Position numbers and translations under genes: made by a program. A DNA stretch of 64,000 bases, from contig NZ_MNPU01000009.1 of assembly GCF_001983165.1 (NCBI RefSeq), positions 95,534-159,533 on the forward strand. The letters run 5' to 3'. This DNA comes from Pseudomonas gessardii. GTDB lineage: Bacteria; Pseudomonadota; Gammaproteobacteria; Pseudomonadales; Pseudomonadaceae. Shown in pieces: positions 17,616-27,100 of this stretch. Under the pieces are notes generated by a model that saw nothing but the letters and a program-made list of their open reading frames with translations, was not told where the DNA came from and searched no databases. Every line of letters starts with the position of its first letter. Positions within the stretch are counted from its first letter, which is position 1.

Positions 17616-17914
17616 ACCTTCTCTCCAGAGGCCTTGGCGGTAAATTGCGGCTTCTCGCCGATCTTGTAGGTTTCAAGAATTTCGTAGCTCAGGGTGTCGC
17701 GGGTGGCGTTGAAGTACTGGCGGCAACCGGCGGCATGGATCCACAGTTCGTGGTGCAGGCCACGGGGGTTATCGCGGAAAAACATATAGTCGCCCCACTC
17801 CTCGTCGGTGCAGGCATTGGGGTCCAGCGGGCGCGGGATATGCGCTTGGCCGGAAGCGTGGAATTCCTCTTCGGAGCGCAGTTCGCCACAGTGAGGACAG
17901 AAGATATGCAACAT
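17612..17914 (-). CDS. soxD: Sarcosine oxidase delta subunit
   Basis: 100-residue zinc-binding SoxD subunit. An N-terminal CPHCGE pair (Cys6, Cys9) and a later HAAGCRQYF Cys supply the zinc ligands; EEWGDYMFFRDNPRG in the middle is highly conserved. The 4-nt overlap with soxA and the 15-nt gap from soxB indicate tight co-translation. Confidence 0.95.
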   Translation of the reverse strand: MLHIFCPHCGELRSEEEFHASGQAHIPRPLDPNACTDEEWGDYMFFRDNPRGLHHELWIHAAGCRQYFNATRDTLSYEILETYKIGEKPQFTAKASGEKV

Positions 17915-17929
17915 AGGGAATTTCTCCTG

Positions 17930-19180
17930 TTAGTGGGCGACGGCCGCAGCGCCGTGTTCGTCGATCAACGCACCGTTGTGGAAACGGTCGATGGAGAAAG
18001 GCGCCGCCAGCGGGTGCATCTCACCCTTGGCCAGGCTCGCGGCAAATACGTTGCCGGAACCGGGGGTGGCCTTGAAGCCACCGGTGCCCCAGCCGCAGTT
18101 GAAGAACATGTTCGGCACAGGGGTCTTGGAGATGATCGGGCACGCGTCCGGCGTGGTGTCGACGATACCGCCCCACTGGCGGTTCATGCGCACCCGCGAG
18201 AGCACCGGGAACATCTCGACGATGGCCTGGATGGTGTGTTCGATCACCGGGTACGAGCCGCGCTGGCCGTAGCCGTTATAGCCGTCGATACCGGCGCCGA
18301 TCACCAGGTCGCCCTTGTCGGACTGGCTGATGTAACCGTGCACGGCGTTGGACATGATCACGCTGTCGATAATCGGCTTGATCGGCTCCGACACCAACGC
18401 TTGCAGCGGGTGGGACTCGATCGGCAGGCGGAACCCGGCCAGCGAGGCCATGTGCCCGGAGTTACCGGCGGTGACCACCCCGACGCGCTTGGCGCCGATA
18501 AAGCCCTTGTTGGTTTCCACGCCGATGCACACGCCGTTGTCCTTGCGAAAGCCGATGACTTCGGTCTGCTGGATCAGGTCCACGCCCAGAGCGTCGGCGG
18601 CACGGGCAAAGCCCCAGGCCACGGCATCATGACGGGCCACGCCGCCGCGCCGTTGCACGGTGGCACCCAGTACCGGGTAGCGGGTGTTTTTCGAGCAGTC
18701 GAGGTACGGGATCTCGTCCGCGACCTGCTTGGCATTGAGCAGCTCGCCATCCACGCCATTGAGGCGGTTGGCGCTGACACGGCGCTCGGAATCGCGGATG
18801 TCCTGCAGGGTGTGGCACAGGTTGTACACGCCACGCTGGGAGAACATCACGTTGTAGTTCAGGTCCTGGGACAACCCTTCCCAGAGCTTCATCGCATGCT
18901 CATAGAGGTGCGCCGACTCATCCCACAGGTAGTTGGAACGCACGATGGTGGTGTTGCGCGCGGTGTTACCGCCGCCCAGCCAGCCTTTCTCGACCACCGC
19001 CACGTTGGTGATGCCGTGTTCCTTGGCCAGGTAGTAAGCAGTGGCCAGACCATGCCCGCCACCGCCGACGATGACCACGTCGTAGACCTTTTTCGGGGTC
19101 GGCGTGCGCCACATCTTCTGCCAGTTTTCGTGATGGCTGAGGGAGTGTTTGAAGAGGCCGAAGCCCGAGTAGCGTTGCAT
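17930..19180 (-). CDS. soxB: Sarcosine oxidase beta subunit
   Basis: 416 residues, standard length. N-terminal FAD-binding [19 protein letters not shown] (about 33-52) and a DAO-type fold; it carries the sarcosine-oxidising flavin site, with an FMN covalently attached at a His in this family. The start at 19180 has GGAG 8 nt upstream; an ATG two codons earlier is too close to that site. Co-directional with glyA 22 nt upstream. Confidence 0.96.
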   Translation of the reverse strand: MQRYSGFGLFKHSLSHHENWQKMWRTPTPKKVYDVVIVGGGGHGLATAYYLAKEHGITNVAVVEKGWLGGGNTARNTTIVRSNYLWDESAHLYEHAMKLWEGLSQDLNYNVMFSQRGVYNLCHTLQDIRDSERRVSANRLNGVDGELLNAKQVADEIPYLDCSKNTRYPVLGATVQRRGGVARHDAVAWGFARAADALGVDLIQQTEVIGFRKDNGVCIGVETNKGFIGAKRVGVVTAGNSGHMASLAGFRLPIESHPLQALVSEPIKPIIDSVIMSNAVHGYISQSDKGDLVIGAGIDGYNGYGQRGSYPVIEHTIQAIVEMFPVLSRVRMNRQWGGIVDTTPDACPIISKTPVPNMFFNCGWGTGGFKATPGSGNVFAASLAKGEMHPLAAPFSIDRFHNGALIDEHGAAAVAH

Positions 19181-19202
19181 AGGCATTACTCCAAAACCGC
19201 GC

Positions 19203-20456
<1,254 letters not shown>

Positions 20457-20596
20457 CGCGTCTCTCCCAGCCTTTCGTATTGTTGAGGCCCGTGCAGGGC
20501 CCTTTGATGCGATGGTAGGGCTGGCGCAAATCGACCAAATGCCTGCGCACGCCACGCAAAGGTGCGTTTACGACATTGCATGAGCGCCACTGAACA

Positions 20597-20627
20597 AATG
20601 TGGGAGCTGGCTTGCCTGCTCCCACAA
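20597..20627 (+). repeat. Compact REP hairpin (family A)
   Basis: A collapsed REP: TGTGGGAG and CTCCCACA face each other with only GCTGGCTTGCCTG-type sequence between, forming one hairpin just after the traX-like stop and upstream of glyA. It may end transcription from either side. Confidence 0.75.
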
Positions 20628-20630
20628 GGA

Positions 20631-21359
20631 TTAGGCGATGATCTGGCGCACGAGTAGCAGCAGCAGGAAATGCAGGGGGTAAAGGGCGTAGGCCCAGCGG
20701 CGCATGGCCGGGGGCGAGGCGCCTTGGGCATGTCGCAATAAGACCAGCCCAGCCAATGGCGCAATCAGGCATGTAGCCAACCCGAGCAGCGCCACGAGGT
20801 TGCCGCTATCGAGCAATACCTGCCATTGATTGGCCGCCACACACACCAACCCCGGCAACACGCTGAAATACCAGGGGCGACTGAACACCAACAGCATCGC
20901 CAACGGCAGCAATACACCAAAAAAACCGAACATCAGATTCGACGAAAATAGCGCCGCCAATAACAAGGCAATCAGCGCCAATCCACGATCAAACAGCGTC
21001 TTCTGCTGCCATCCCCGGGCAACCAGTAAACCCAACGCCAGGGTCGGCAGCACATTCAATGTATCGGCATCCTCGATAAACAGCCGATACGGCACCTCGC
21101 TGATCACGCTAAACAGCAACAACCACCCCAGGTAACGCCACTGCCCGGTGACAGGCGCACCCCGGACCCGCTGCAAATTGGCTGCAATCGCCAGGCAAAA
21201 CCACGGGAACGCCAGGCGCCCCGGCACGTACAGGCCATCGAGGCTCAAACCGACATAGCGCAGGTGGTCCAGCACCATGCTCAAGAGCGCCAGCCATTTG
21301 AGCAGGTCGAGGGCGCCGTCGCGCACGCGCCTTACAGGAATCGTTTCAGTACCGTGCAT
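20631..21359 (-). CDS. TraX-family integral membrane protein
   Basis: About 242 residues and very hydrophobic, with eight or so membrane helices. The N-terminal LDLLKWLALLSMVLDHLR segment and the RLAFPWFCLAIAANL segment are typical of the TraX (pilin acetylase-like) family. There are no conjugation genes nearby, so it is a chromosomal member, perhaps an acyltransferase acting at the membrane. The start at 21359 has GGGGA a few nt upstream; an ATG 21 nt further upstream lacks a ribosome site. Divergent from ltaE. Confidence 0.8.
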   Translation of the reverse strand: MHGTETIPVRRVRDGALDLLKWLALLSMVLDHLRYVGLSLDGLYVPGRLAFPWFCLAIAANLQRVRGAPVTGQWRYLGWLLLFSVISEVPYRLFIEDADTLNVLPTLALGLLVARGWQQKTLFDRGLALIALLLAALFSSNLMFGFFGVLLPLAMLLVFSRPWYFSVLPGLVCVAANQWQVLLDSGNLVALLGLATCLIAPLAGLVLLRHAQGASPPAMRRWAYALYPLHFLLLLLVRQIIA

Positions 21360-21449
21360 AATTCCCCAGTGACTTTGCATTAACAGTGCGTGCGCCCGCC
21401 GGATATTCTTGGTTACAGTGCGCACCAACATCGACCACAGGAACGGGCC

Positions 21450-22490
21450 ATGACCGACAAGAGCCAACAATTTGCCAGTGACAACTATTCCGGTATCTGC
21501 CCGGAAGCCTGGGCCGCCATGGAACTCGCCAACCAGGGCCATCAGCGCGCCTATGGCGACGATGAATGGACCCACCGCGCCGCCGACGGTTTCCGCAAAC
21601 TGTTTGAAACCGACTGTGAAGTATTCTTCGCCTTCAACGGCACAGCGGCCAACTCCCTGGCCCTGTCCTCCCTGTGCCAGAGCTACCATAGCGTGATTTG
21701 CTCGGAAACCGCCCACGTCGAGACCGACGAATGCGGCGCGCCGGAGTTTTTCTCCAACGGCTCCAAGCTGCTCACCGCCCGCACCGAAAACGGCAAGCTG
21801 ACCCCCGAGTCGATCCGCGAGATCGCCCTCAAGCGCCAGGATATCCACTACCCCAAGCCGCGCGTCGTGACCCTGACCCAGGCTACCGAAGTGGGCAGCG
21901 TGTACACCCCGGCTGAAATCCGCGCCATCAGCGCCACCTGCAAGGAACTGGGGCTGAACCTGCATATGGACGGCGCACGCTTCTCCAATGCCTGCGCCTT
22001 CCTCGGCTGCTCGCCAGCGGACCTGACCTGGAAAGCCGGCGTGGACGTGCTGTGTTTTGGCGGCACCAAAAACGGCATGGCGGTGGGTGAAGCGATCCTG
22101 TTCTTCAACCACAAGCTGGCGGAAGACTTCGACTACCGCTGCAAACAGGCCGGCCAGTTAGCGTCGAAAATGCGCTTTTTGTCAGCACCGTGGGTGGGCC
22201 TGCTGGAACACGACGCCTGGCTCAAACATGCGCGCCACGCCAACCACTGCGCCCAGTTGCTCAGCAGCCTGGTGGCGGATATTCCGGGTGTGGAATTGAT
22301 GTTCCCGGTGCAGGCCAACGGCGTGTTCCTGCAACTCTCGGAACCGGCCATCGCCGCCTTGACGGCCAAGGGCTGGCGCTTCTACACCTTCATCGGCAAG
22401 GGCGGCGCGCGCTTCATGTGCGCGTGGGACACCGAGGAAGAGCGGGTGCGTGAGCTGGCGGCGGATATTCGTGAGGTGATGGGCGCCTGA
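21450..22490 (+). CDS. ltaE: Low-specificity L-threonine aldolase
   Basis: 346-residue fold-I PLP aldolase that cleaves L-threonine/allo-threonine to glycine and acetaldehyde. Visible: FASDNYSG at the start, HVETDECGAPEFF near 90, LHMDGARFSNA near 170 and the PLP Lys in DVLCFGGTKNGMAVGEA near 207. It could feed glycine into the neighbouring glycine/serine pathway. The start at 21450 has AGGA upstream. Divergent from the TraX gene by about 90 nt. Confidence 0.93.
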   Translation: MTDKSQQFASDNYSGICPEAWAAMELANQGHQRAYGDDEWTHRAADGFRKLFETDCEVFFAFNGTAANSLALSSLCQSYHSVICSETAHVETDECGAPEFFSNGSKLLTARTENGKLTPESIREIALKRQDIHYPKPRVVTLTQATEVGSVYTPAEIRAISATCKELGLNLHMDGARFSNACAFLGCSPADLTWKAGVDVLCFGGTKNGMAVGEAILFFNHKLAEDFDYRCKQAGQLASKMRFLSAPWVGLLEHDAWLKHARHANHCAQLLSSLVADIPGVELMFPVQANGVFLQLSEPAIAALTAKGWRFYTFIGKGGARFMCAWDTEEERVRELAADIREVMGA

Positions 22491-22566
22491 TCTCATCCGG
22501 GTGGCCGACCTGCCCCTGATCCGGCCACGGATACTGGCGGATTGCCGAGACTGTTTTTTGATATTT

Positions 22567-22704
22567 CTGACAGCCTCAAACCCGGACTGTATGGTCTAGC
22601 CTCTTGGAACCCGGAAGGAAATGGCCGCTGCAGAGGCCACCTTCCGGGCCATACTGCCTGCCGAATAATCGGCCGGAAACGGAAATCCAGCAGAGGGCTA
22701 CATC
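22567..22704 (+). promoter_or_regulatory. Predicted promoter and structured 5' leader of the 66-residue protein
   Basis: CTGACA (22567-22572) and TATGGT (22590-22595) are 17 bp apart, predicting a transcript start near 22602. The leader then contains a strong hairpin, 22610-22648: a 9-bp CCCGGAAGG stem, a 3-nt bulge, a 5-bp TGGCC stem and an 8-nt loop. A smaller GCCGA/TCGGC hairpin follows. It matches no riboswitch that I recognise. Confidence 0.5.
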
Positions 22705-22905
22705 ATGGAAAATCAAAGCTTCGGTAACATCCTGCAAAGTGACACCCCACTCTCGACCACCCTCGTCGGCTGGGATGAGTTCAGGAAACTGGCAAAAGTC
22801 GGTGACATCATCCAGGAACCTGGCAGGGCTTTGAGAATCACCGAAAAAGTCTTTGAACCGACAGCTTCAGGCGAACAGTTCGCAATTCATATCTACGCTC
22901 GCTAA
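22705..22905 (+). CDS. Small protein of 66 residues, unknown
   Basis: Starts at an ATG with AGAGGG 7 nt upstream and follows a predicted promoter and hairpin leader. Mixed, soluble composition without signal peptide or membrane helix; the middle reads GWDEFRKLAKVGDIIQEPG and the end is AIHIYAR. I do not recognise a family. Codon use looks normal for the genome, and the defined leader argues that it is real. Confidence 0.6.
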   Translation: MENQSFGNILQSDTPLSTTLVGWDEFRKLAKVGDIIQEPGRALRITEKVFEPTASGEQFAIHIYAR

Positions 22906-22913
22906 CCCCTAAT

Positions 22914-22970
22914 GATCGTTCCCACGCTCCGCGTGGGAACGCCTCTCAGGACGCTCCGCGTCCCTCAAGG
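22914..22970 (+). repeat. REP (family B) upstream of the RAYT gene
   Basis: GATCGTTCCCACGCTCCGCGTGGGAACG plus a GGACGCTCCGCGTCC palindrome, ending 9 nt before the transposase start codon; it is given by first and last words because the unit exceeds twenty bases. Confidence 0.9.
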
Positions 22971-22978
22971 ATGAGCCT

Positions 22979-23512
22979 ATGGGTAGAAGCCGCTACGTCA
23001 TCACCGAACCCGAAAAACCACACTTCCTGACGTGTACCGTCATGGAATGGCTACCACTGTTCACCCGTGACTACCTCGTCAGCCATCTCCTGGATTGTTG
23101 GCGATATCAACAAAACCACCATGCCCTTAGCCTGTATGGCTACGTCGTCCTGGAAAACCACCTGCACTTCATCGCTCAGGCGCCTGACCTGAACAAATGC
23201 GTCAGCCAATTCAAATCCTTCACCGCTCGAACCATCATCGATGACCTGCACCGCAAAGGCGCTGAACGGGTATTACACCGCCTGCGCTTTTGCAAACGTG
23301 CACACAAGGTAGATCGGGTTTATCAACTCTGGCAGGAAGGCTCACATGCCGAGTTGGTGTACAGCGAGGCGGTGATGCGCCAGAAGCTTGATTACATCCA
23401 CCACAACCCGGTGAAGCGGGGTTATGTGGACCTTGCTGAACACTGGAGGTACTCCAGTGCTCGTAACTATGTGGGCATGGAGGGGTTGATCGATATCCAG
23501 CGCTGGTCCTGA
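22979..23512 (+). CDS. REP-associated tyrosine transposase (RAYT)
   Basis: 177-residue Y1/HUH-type transposase (IS200/IS605-like Y1_Tnp fold). The metal-binding HUH-like motif is HLH (His61, His63, in VLENHLHFI) and the catalytic Tyr139 lies in LDYIHHNPVKRGYV, the hallmark of RAYTs. It nicks and moves REP/REPIN hairpins in single-stranded form. It is flanked immediately on both sides by family B REPs, which are therefore its likely substrates; RAYTs are normally fixed single-copy genes. No sign of truncation. Confidence 0.93.
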   Translation: MGRSRYVITEPEKPHFLTCTVMEWLPLFTRDYLVSHLLDCWRYQQNHHALSLYGYVVLENHLHFIAQAPDLNKCVSQFKSFTARTIIDDLHRKGAERVLHRLRFCKRAHKVDRVYQLWQEGSHAELVYSEAVMRQKLDYIHHNPVKRGYVDLAEHWRYSSARNYVGMEGLIDIQRWS

Positions 23513-23528
23513 AGCTCGTGAAGATGAA

Positions 23529-23640
23529 GATCGTTCCCACGCTCTGCGTGGGCATGCAGCCCGTGACGCTCCGCGTCACATCACGCATAAGGGACGCGGA
23601 GCGTCCCAGGAGGCATTCCCACGCAGAGCGTGGGAACGAT
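23529..23640 (+). repeat. REPIN (family B), copy A
   Basis: Complete REPIN: two inverted TTCCCACGCTCTGCGTGGG-type ends with internal GTGACGCTCCGCGTCAC and GGGACGCGGAGCGTCCC palindromes. It begins 16 nt after the RAYT stop. A tract of ten G follows at 23646-23655. Confidence 0.92.
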
Positions 23641-23656
23641 TGTCAGGGGGGGGGGC

Positions 23657-23681
23657 AGAACTCGATCCGTACATCGCCTTT
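23657..23681 (-). pseudogene. Relic of a gbcB 3' end between two REPINs
   Basis: Read on the minus strand this short piece encodes KGDVRIEF, the same eight C-terminal residues as GbcB, but with three differences at third codon positions and without the stop. It sits between REPIN copies A and B, exactly where the intact gbcB end sits after copy B. Confidence 0.7.
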
Positions 23682-23684
23682 GAA

Positions 23685-23796
23685 GATCGTTCCCACGCTC
23701 CGCGTGGGAACGCAGCCCGTGACGCTCCGCGTCACATCACGCATAAGGGACGCGGAGCGTCCCAGGAGGCATTCCCACGCGGAGCGTGGGAACGAT
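23685..23796 (+). repeat. REPIN (family B), copy B
   Basis: Second REPIN exactly 156 bp after copy A and nearly identical internally, ending 11 nt before the gbcB stop codon. The arms read CTCCGCG where copy A has CTCTGCG. Confidence 0.92.
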
Positions 23797-23807
23797 CATC
23801 AGGGGGG

Positions 23808-24908
23808 TTAGAACTCGATCCGCACATCACCCTTCGGCACACTGCAGCACGACAGGATGTAGCCTTCGGCTTCGTCTTCCTCGGTAATCCCGCCGTTGTG
23901 CTCCATCTCCACTTCCCCACCCAGCTTCATCACCTTGCATGTGCCGCAAATGCCCATCCCGCAGGCCTTGGGAATCAGCAGGCCGAGCTTGGCCGCCGCC
24001 GCATGCACGGTTTCCCCGGGCGCCACACGAATGCTTTTGCCCGACGAGATAAATTCCACCTGGTGCAAATCCGCCAGGTCGATTTCCGGCGCATCCGCAG
24101 CTTGCTCAGCCTGTTCTACCGCATCGGCCCGAGCTTCCGGTGGCGTGGCGCCGAAAGACTCCTCGTGGTAACGGCTCATGTCGAAGCCATTGGCTTCCAG
24201 CAGGCGCTTGACCGCATTCATGTACGGCGTGGGGCCGCAACAGAACACTTCACGCTCAAGGAAGTCCGGCACCATCAATTCCAGCATCTTGTGGTTCAGG
24301 TACCCACGATAACCGGCCCAGGGTTCGCCCAGGCCGTGCTTCTCGCAGATCAGATGCAAGCTGAAGTTATCGATCCGCGACGCCATATGCTCCAGCTCGC
24401 GGTGGTAGATGATGTCTTTGGGCGAACGGGCGCTGTGGATAAACGTCATGTCAACGTTGGCGTTGGTGTCGTAGAACCAGCGCGCCATGGACATCACCGG
24501 GGTGATGCCGACACCGCCGCTGAGGTACAGCACCTTCGGGCTTGGGAAGTCGATGGCATTGAACAGCCCGACCGGCCCGTGCACCGCCAGCTCCTGGCCT
24601 TCATGCAGGGTGTCGTGCAGCCAGTTGGAAACCTTACCGCCCGGCACGCGCTTGATGGTCACCGAAAAGCTGTAGGGCACCGACGGCGAGCTGGAAATAG
24701 TGTATGAACGCATGATCGGTTGGCCGTCGATCTCCAGTTCCAGGGTGACGAACTGCCCCGGCTTGAAAAAGAACAGGATCGGCTGGTCGGCCATAAAGCA
24801 GAAGGTGCGCACATCCCAGGTTTCCTGGATGACTTTGACGCAACGGACAATGTGCCGACCATTGGCCCAGGTCTGGGTGGTGACAGGATTCAGGAAGCTG
24901 TTGGACAT
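23808..24908 (-). CDS. gbcB: Glycine betaine demethylase reductase subunit GbcB
   Basis: 366 residues: an FNR-type module with FAD-binding RSYTISSSPS near 70 and an NAD-binding region (LYLSGGVGITPVMSM near 130; FCCGPTPYM near 222), then a C-terminal plant-type 2Fe-2S ferredoxin (CGMGICGTC near 327-335 plus a later Cys). It passes electrons from NADH to GbcA for oxidative demethylation of betaine to dimethylglycine. The start at 24908 has GGAG upstream. Divergent from gbcA across a shared control region. Confidence 0.95.
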   Translation of the reverse strand: MSNSFLNPVTTQTWANGRHIVRCVKVIQETWDVRTFCFMADQPILFFFKPGQFVTLELEIDGQPIMRSYTISSSPSVPYSFSVTIKRVPGGKVSNWLHDTLHEGQELAVHGPVGLFNAIDFPSPKVLYLSGGVGITPVMSMARWFYDTNANVDMTFIHSARSPKDIIYHRELEHMASRIDNFSLHLICEKHGLGEPWAGYRGYLNHKMLELMVPDFLEREVFCCGPTPYMNAVKRLLEANGFDMSRYHEESFGATPPEARADAVEQAEQAADAPEIDLADLHQVEFISSGKSIRVAPGETVHAAAAKLGLLIPKACGMGICGTCKVMKLGGEVEMEHNGGITEEDEAEGYILSCCSVPKGDVRIEF

Positions 24909-24982
24909 GCTGTTCTCCACGGCCGTAGTTCGGCTTGATGCTGGCGATTCTGCGTAAGGCCGCCACCTGCCATTTACCTATC

Positions 24983-25162
24983 TGCGACATTCGCATACTT
25001 ATCGCGACCAGCCCCCATGCCACTGGGGTTGCGCGTCGGGAACAGAGTGGGCCATGTCGTTAATGGATAAGGTTGCGGGCATCGCCGGGCCCACACTCGC
25101 AGCCAACAACGACGCTTTCTTTACGCCTTGCTGCAAACCTGATCAGCCACTTATCGCGGCCA
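24983..25162. promoter_or_regulatory. Candidate GbdR-responsive control region between gbcB and gbcA
   Basis: Contains a TGCGA-CAT-TCGCA palindrome (24983-24995), two CGAC words 20 bp apart (24985 and 25005), and a 14-nt word ACTTATCGCGACCA (24997-25010) repeated with one change at 25149-25162. GbdR is known to control gbcA and gbcB in P. aeruginosa; which of these words it binds is my inference. Confidence 0.45.
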
Positions 25163-25189
25163 CACAGAATGGCCTTGAGGACACACACG

Positions 25190-26485
25190 ATGGACGTCAC
25201 CGCAACCTTGAGCTTGGGCGATCCGCTGGAACCCGCACGCAAGGCCACCGCGCAAATGCTGCAAGAGCGTGAGCGCACTTTCTCGCTGCCCCAGCCGTTT
25301 TACTCGGACCAGCGGCTGTTCGATATCGATATGCAGGAGATCTTCCAGAAGGAATGGTTGATCGCCGGCATGACCTGCGAAATCCCCAGCAAGGGCAACT
25401 ACCTGACCCTGCAGATCGGCAAGAACCCGATCATCGTGATCCGTGGCGCCGAAGGCGTGGTGCATGCCTTCCACAACGTCTGCCGCCACCGCGGCTCGCG
25501 CTTGTGCACCAGTGACAAGGGCAAGGTCGCCAAGCTGGTGTGCCATTACCACCAGTGGACCTACGAACTGGACGGGCGCCTGTTGTTCGCCGGCACCGAG
25601 ATGGGCGCCGACTTCGACATGAAGCAGTACGGCCTAAAACCGGTGAACGTAAAGACCGCCGGCGGCTACATCTTCATCAGCCTGGCCGAGAACCCGCCGG
25701 CCATTGATGACTTTTTGTCGACGCTCAACCACTACATGGAACCCTATGACATGGAAAACACCAAGGTGGCGATCCAGACCACCTTGTTTGAAAAAGCCAA
25801 CTGGAAACTGGTGCTGGAAAACAACCGCGAGTGCTACCACTGCAACGCCTCGCACCCCGAATTGCTGAAAACCCTGCTGGAATGGGACGACGTCACCGAC
25901 CCCCGGGCCGACCAGGCCTTCAAGGACCATGTGGCCGCGTCCGCCGCCGCCTGGGACGCCGAGAAGATCCCCTACGCCCACGCCAGCTTCGGCCTGCGCA
26001 ACCGCATCGTGCGCATGCCGCTGCTCAAGGGCACCGTGTCCATGACCCTGGATGGCAAGCAGGGCTGCAAGAAACTGATGGGCCGCATCCAGAACCCCGA
26101 CTTGGGTTCGATGCGCATCCTGCACCTACCGCACTCGTGGAACCACTGCATGGGCGATCACATCATCGTCTTCACCGTGTGGCCGATCAGCGCCCAGGAA
26201 ACCATGGTCACCACCAAGTGGCTGGTGCACAAGGACGCCGTGGAAGGTGTGGACTACGACGTCGAGCGCATGCGCCAGGTGTGGGACGCCACCAACGACC
26301 AGGACCGGCGCCTGGCCGAAGAGAACCAGCGCGGGATCAACTCCACCGCTTACCAGCCCGGGCCCTACTCCAAGACCTATGAATTTGGCGTGGTGAATTT
26401 TGTGGACTGGTACAGCGAGCGCATGCTCAACAACCTGGGGGCGGCACCGGCGCCGTACCTTAAAGGTGTCGCCGCACACGAATAA
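25190..26485 (+). CDS. gbcA: Glycine betaine demethylase oxygenase subunit GbcA
   Basis: 431-residue Rieske non-haem oxygenase. The Rieske centre uses Cys98/His100 and Cys118/His121 (CRHRGS and CHYHQW). The mononuclear iron site lies in the NRECYHCNASHPE region near residue 215. It demethylates glycine betaine to dimethylglycine, releasing formaldehyde, with electrons from GbcB. The ATG at 25190 has GAGG 9 nt upstream; the open frame extends further upstream but lacks a ribosome site. The downstream interval is gene-free. Confidence 0.95.
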   Translation: MDVTATLSLGDPLEPARKATAQMLQERERTFSLPQPFYSDQRLFDIDMQEIFQKEWLIAGMTCEIPSKGNYLTLQIGKNPIIVIRGAEGVVHAFHNVCRHRGSRLCTSDKGKVAKLVCHYHQWTYELDGRLLFAGTEMGADFDMKQYGLKPVNVKTAGGYIFISLAENPPAIDDFLSTLNHYMEPYDMENTKVAIQTTLFEKANWKLVLENNRECYHCNASHPELLKTLLEWDDVTDPRADQAFKDHVAASAAAWDAEKIPYAHASFGLRNRIVRMPLLKGTVSMTLDGKQGCKKLMGRIQNPDLGSMRILHLPHSWNHCMGDHIIVFTVWPISAQETMVTTKWLVHKDAVEGVDYDVERMRQVWDATNDQDRRLAEENQRGINSTAYQPGPYSKTYEFGVVNFVDWYSERMLNNLGAAPAPYLKGVAAHE

Positions 26486-26516
26486 CGGACACACCAGAGA
26501 TCAAACTGTGGGGCTT

Positions 26517-26623
26517 GTGTGGGAGTGGGCTTGTGTGGGAGCGGGCTTGCCCGCGATTGCGGTGTATCAGTCACAGATTTGTTGGCTGACCCACCGTAAT
26601 CGCGGGCAAGCCCGCTCCCACAT
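26517..26623 (+). repeat. REPIN (family A, CGGGCTTGCCCGCG variant) after gbcA
   Basis: GTGGGAGCGGGCTTGCCCGCGAT and its inverted partner, with an extra half copy on the left, 30 nt after the gbcA stop; the arms are named here by type and lie at 26535-26557 and 26599-26623. Confidence 0.88.
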
Positions 26624-26807
26624 CGGTTCTTTATCTGTTCATAAATTGATCATCACTGCTCCAGCCCACTACTGTCCTGCCCTCCAGCCATCCCCCAACA
26701 ACTTATCCACAAAGCCACCCACAGTAATTGTGCGCAACTCCCCTTTACCCTCGAAATAAAACCAAGAAAATCCGTGACTTATTCAAAGCACCGGGTTTTA
26801 TCCAACA

Positions 26808-26917
26808 TTGATCAATTTTTAATCATTAGCTTGAAAACCACGTTCTATATGGCCTCCAGAGGATCGCAAACACCTTATCCACAGAAGCGCCAACAGACTT
26901 TGGGGGCAACTTTGGCC
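26808..26917 (+). repeat. DnaA-box module, copy 1
   Basis: About 110 bp from TTGATCA to TTTGGCC, matching copy 2 at a constant offset of 182 bp without gaps. The last 44 bp differ from copy 2 at only two positions. Includes the exact DnaA box at 26875-26883. Confidence 0.85.
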
Positions 26918-26955
26918 GTTCTGTGGAAAACCGTCTGCAACCGAGCAAAATCGAG

Positions 26956-26973
26956 GCTTTACGCGCGTAAAGC
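26956..26973. repeat. Perfect 18-bp palindrome
   Basis: GCTTTACGCGCGTAAAGC reads the same on both strands and lies between the two DnaA-box modules. It could be an operator or a cruciform site. Confidence 0.85.
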
Positions 26974-26989
26974 GATTGAAATGGCGATA

Positions 26990-27099
26990 TTGATCATATT
27001 TCAACCAATTCACTACAAGCCTCTATCCACATGGCCTGTAGCGGGTAGCGAACATCTTATCCACAGAAGCACCAACAGACTTTGGGGGCAACTCTGGCC
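26990..27099 (+). repeat. DnaA-box module, copy 2
   Basis: Second copy of the 110-bp module, starting TTGATCA and ending CTCTGGCC. Contains the exact box at 27057-27065 and a one-mismatch box at 27023-27031 that copy 1 lacks. Confidence 0.85.
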
Positions 27100-27100
27100 C

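Noticed and set aside
13812..17669. 1285-codon open frame antisense to the sox genes
   Set aside because: It is the shadow of GC-rich soxG/soxA on the other strand, crosses two REPINs, and has no recognisable domain or ribosome site.
23529..23796. Possible CRISPR array
   Set aside because: There are only two long palindromic units with no spacer series and no cas genes; they are REPINs of the RAYT family.
23518..23811. Short open frames with MKIVPTLCVG and HAERGNDQ-type peptides
   Set aside because: These are translations of family B REPs and recur wherever that repeat occurs.
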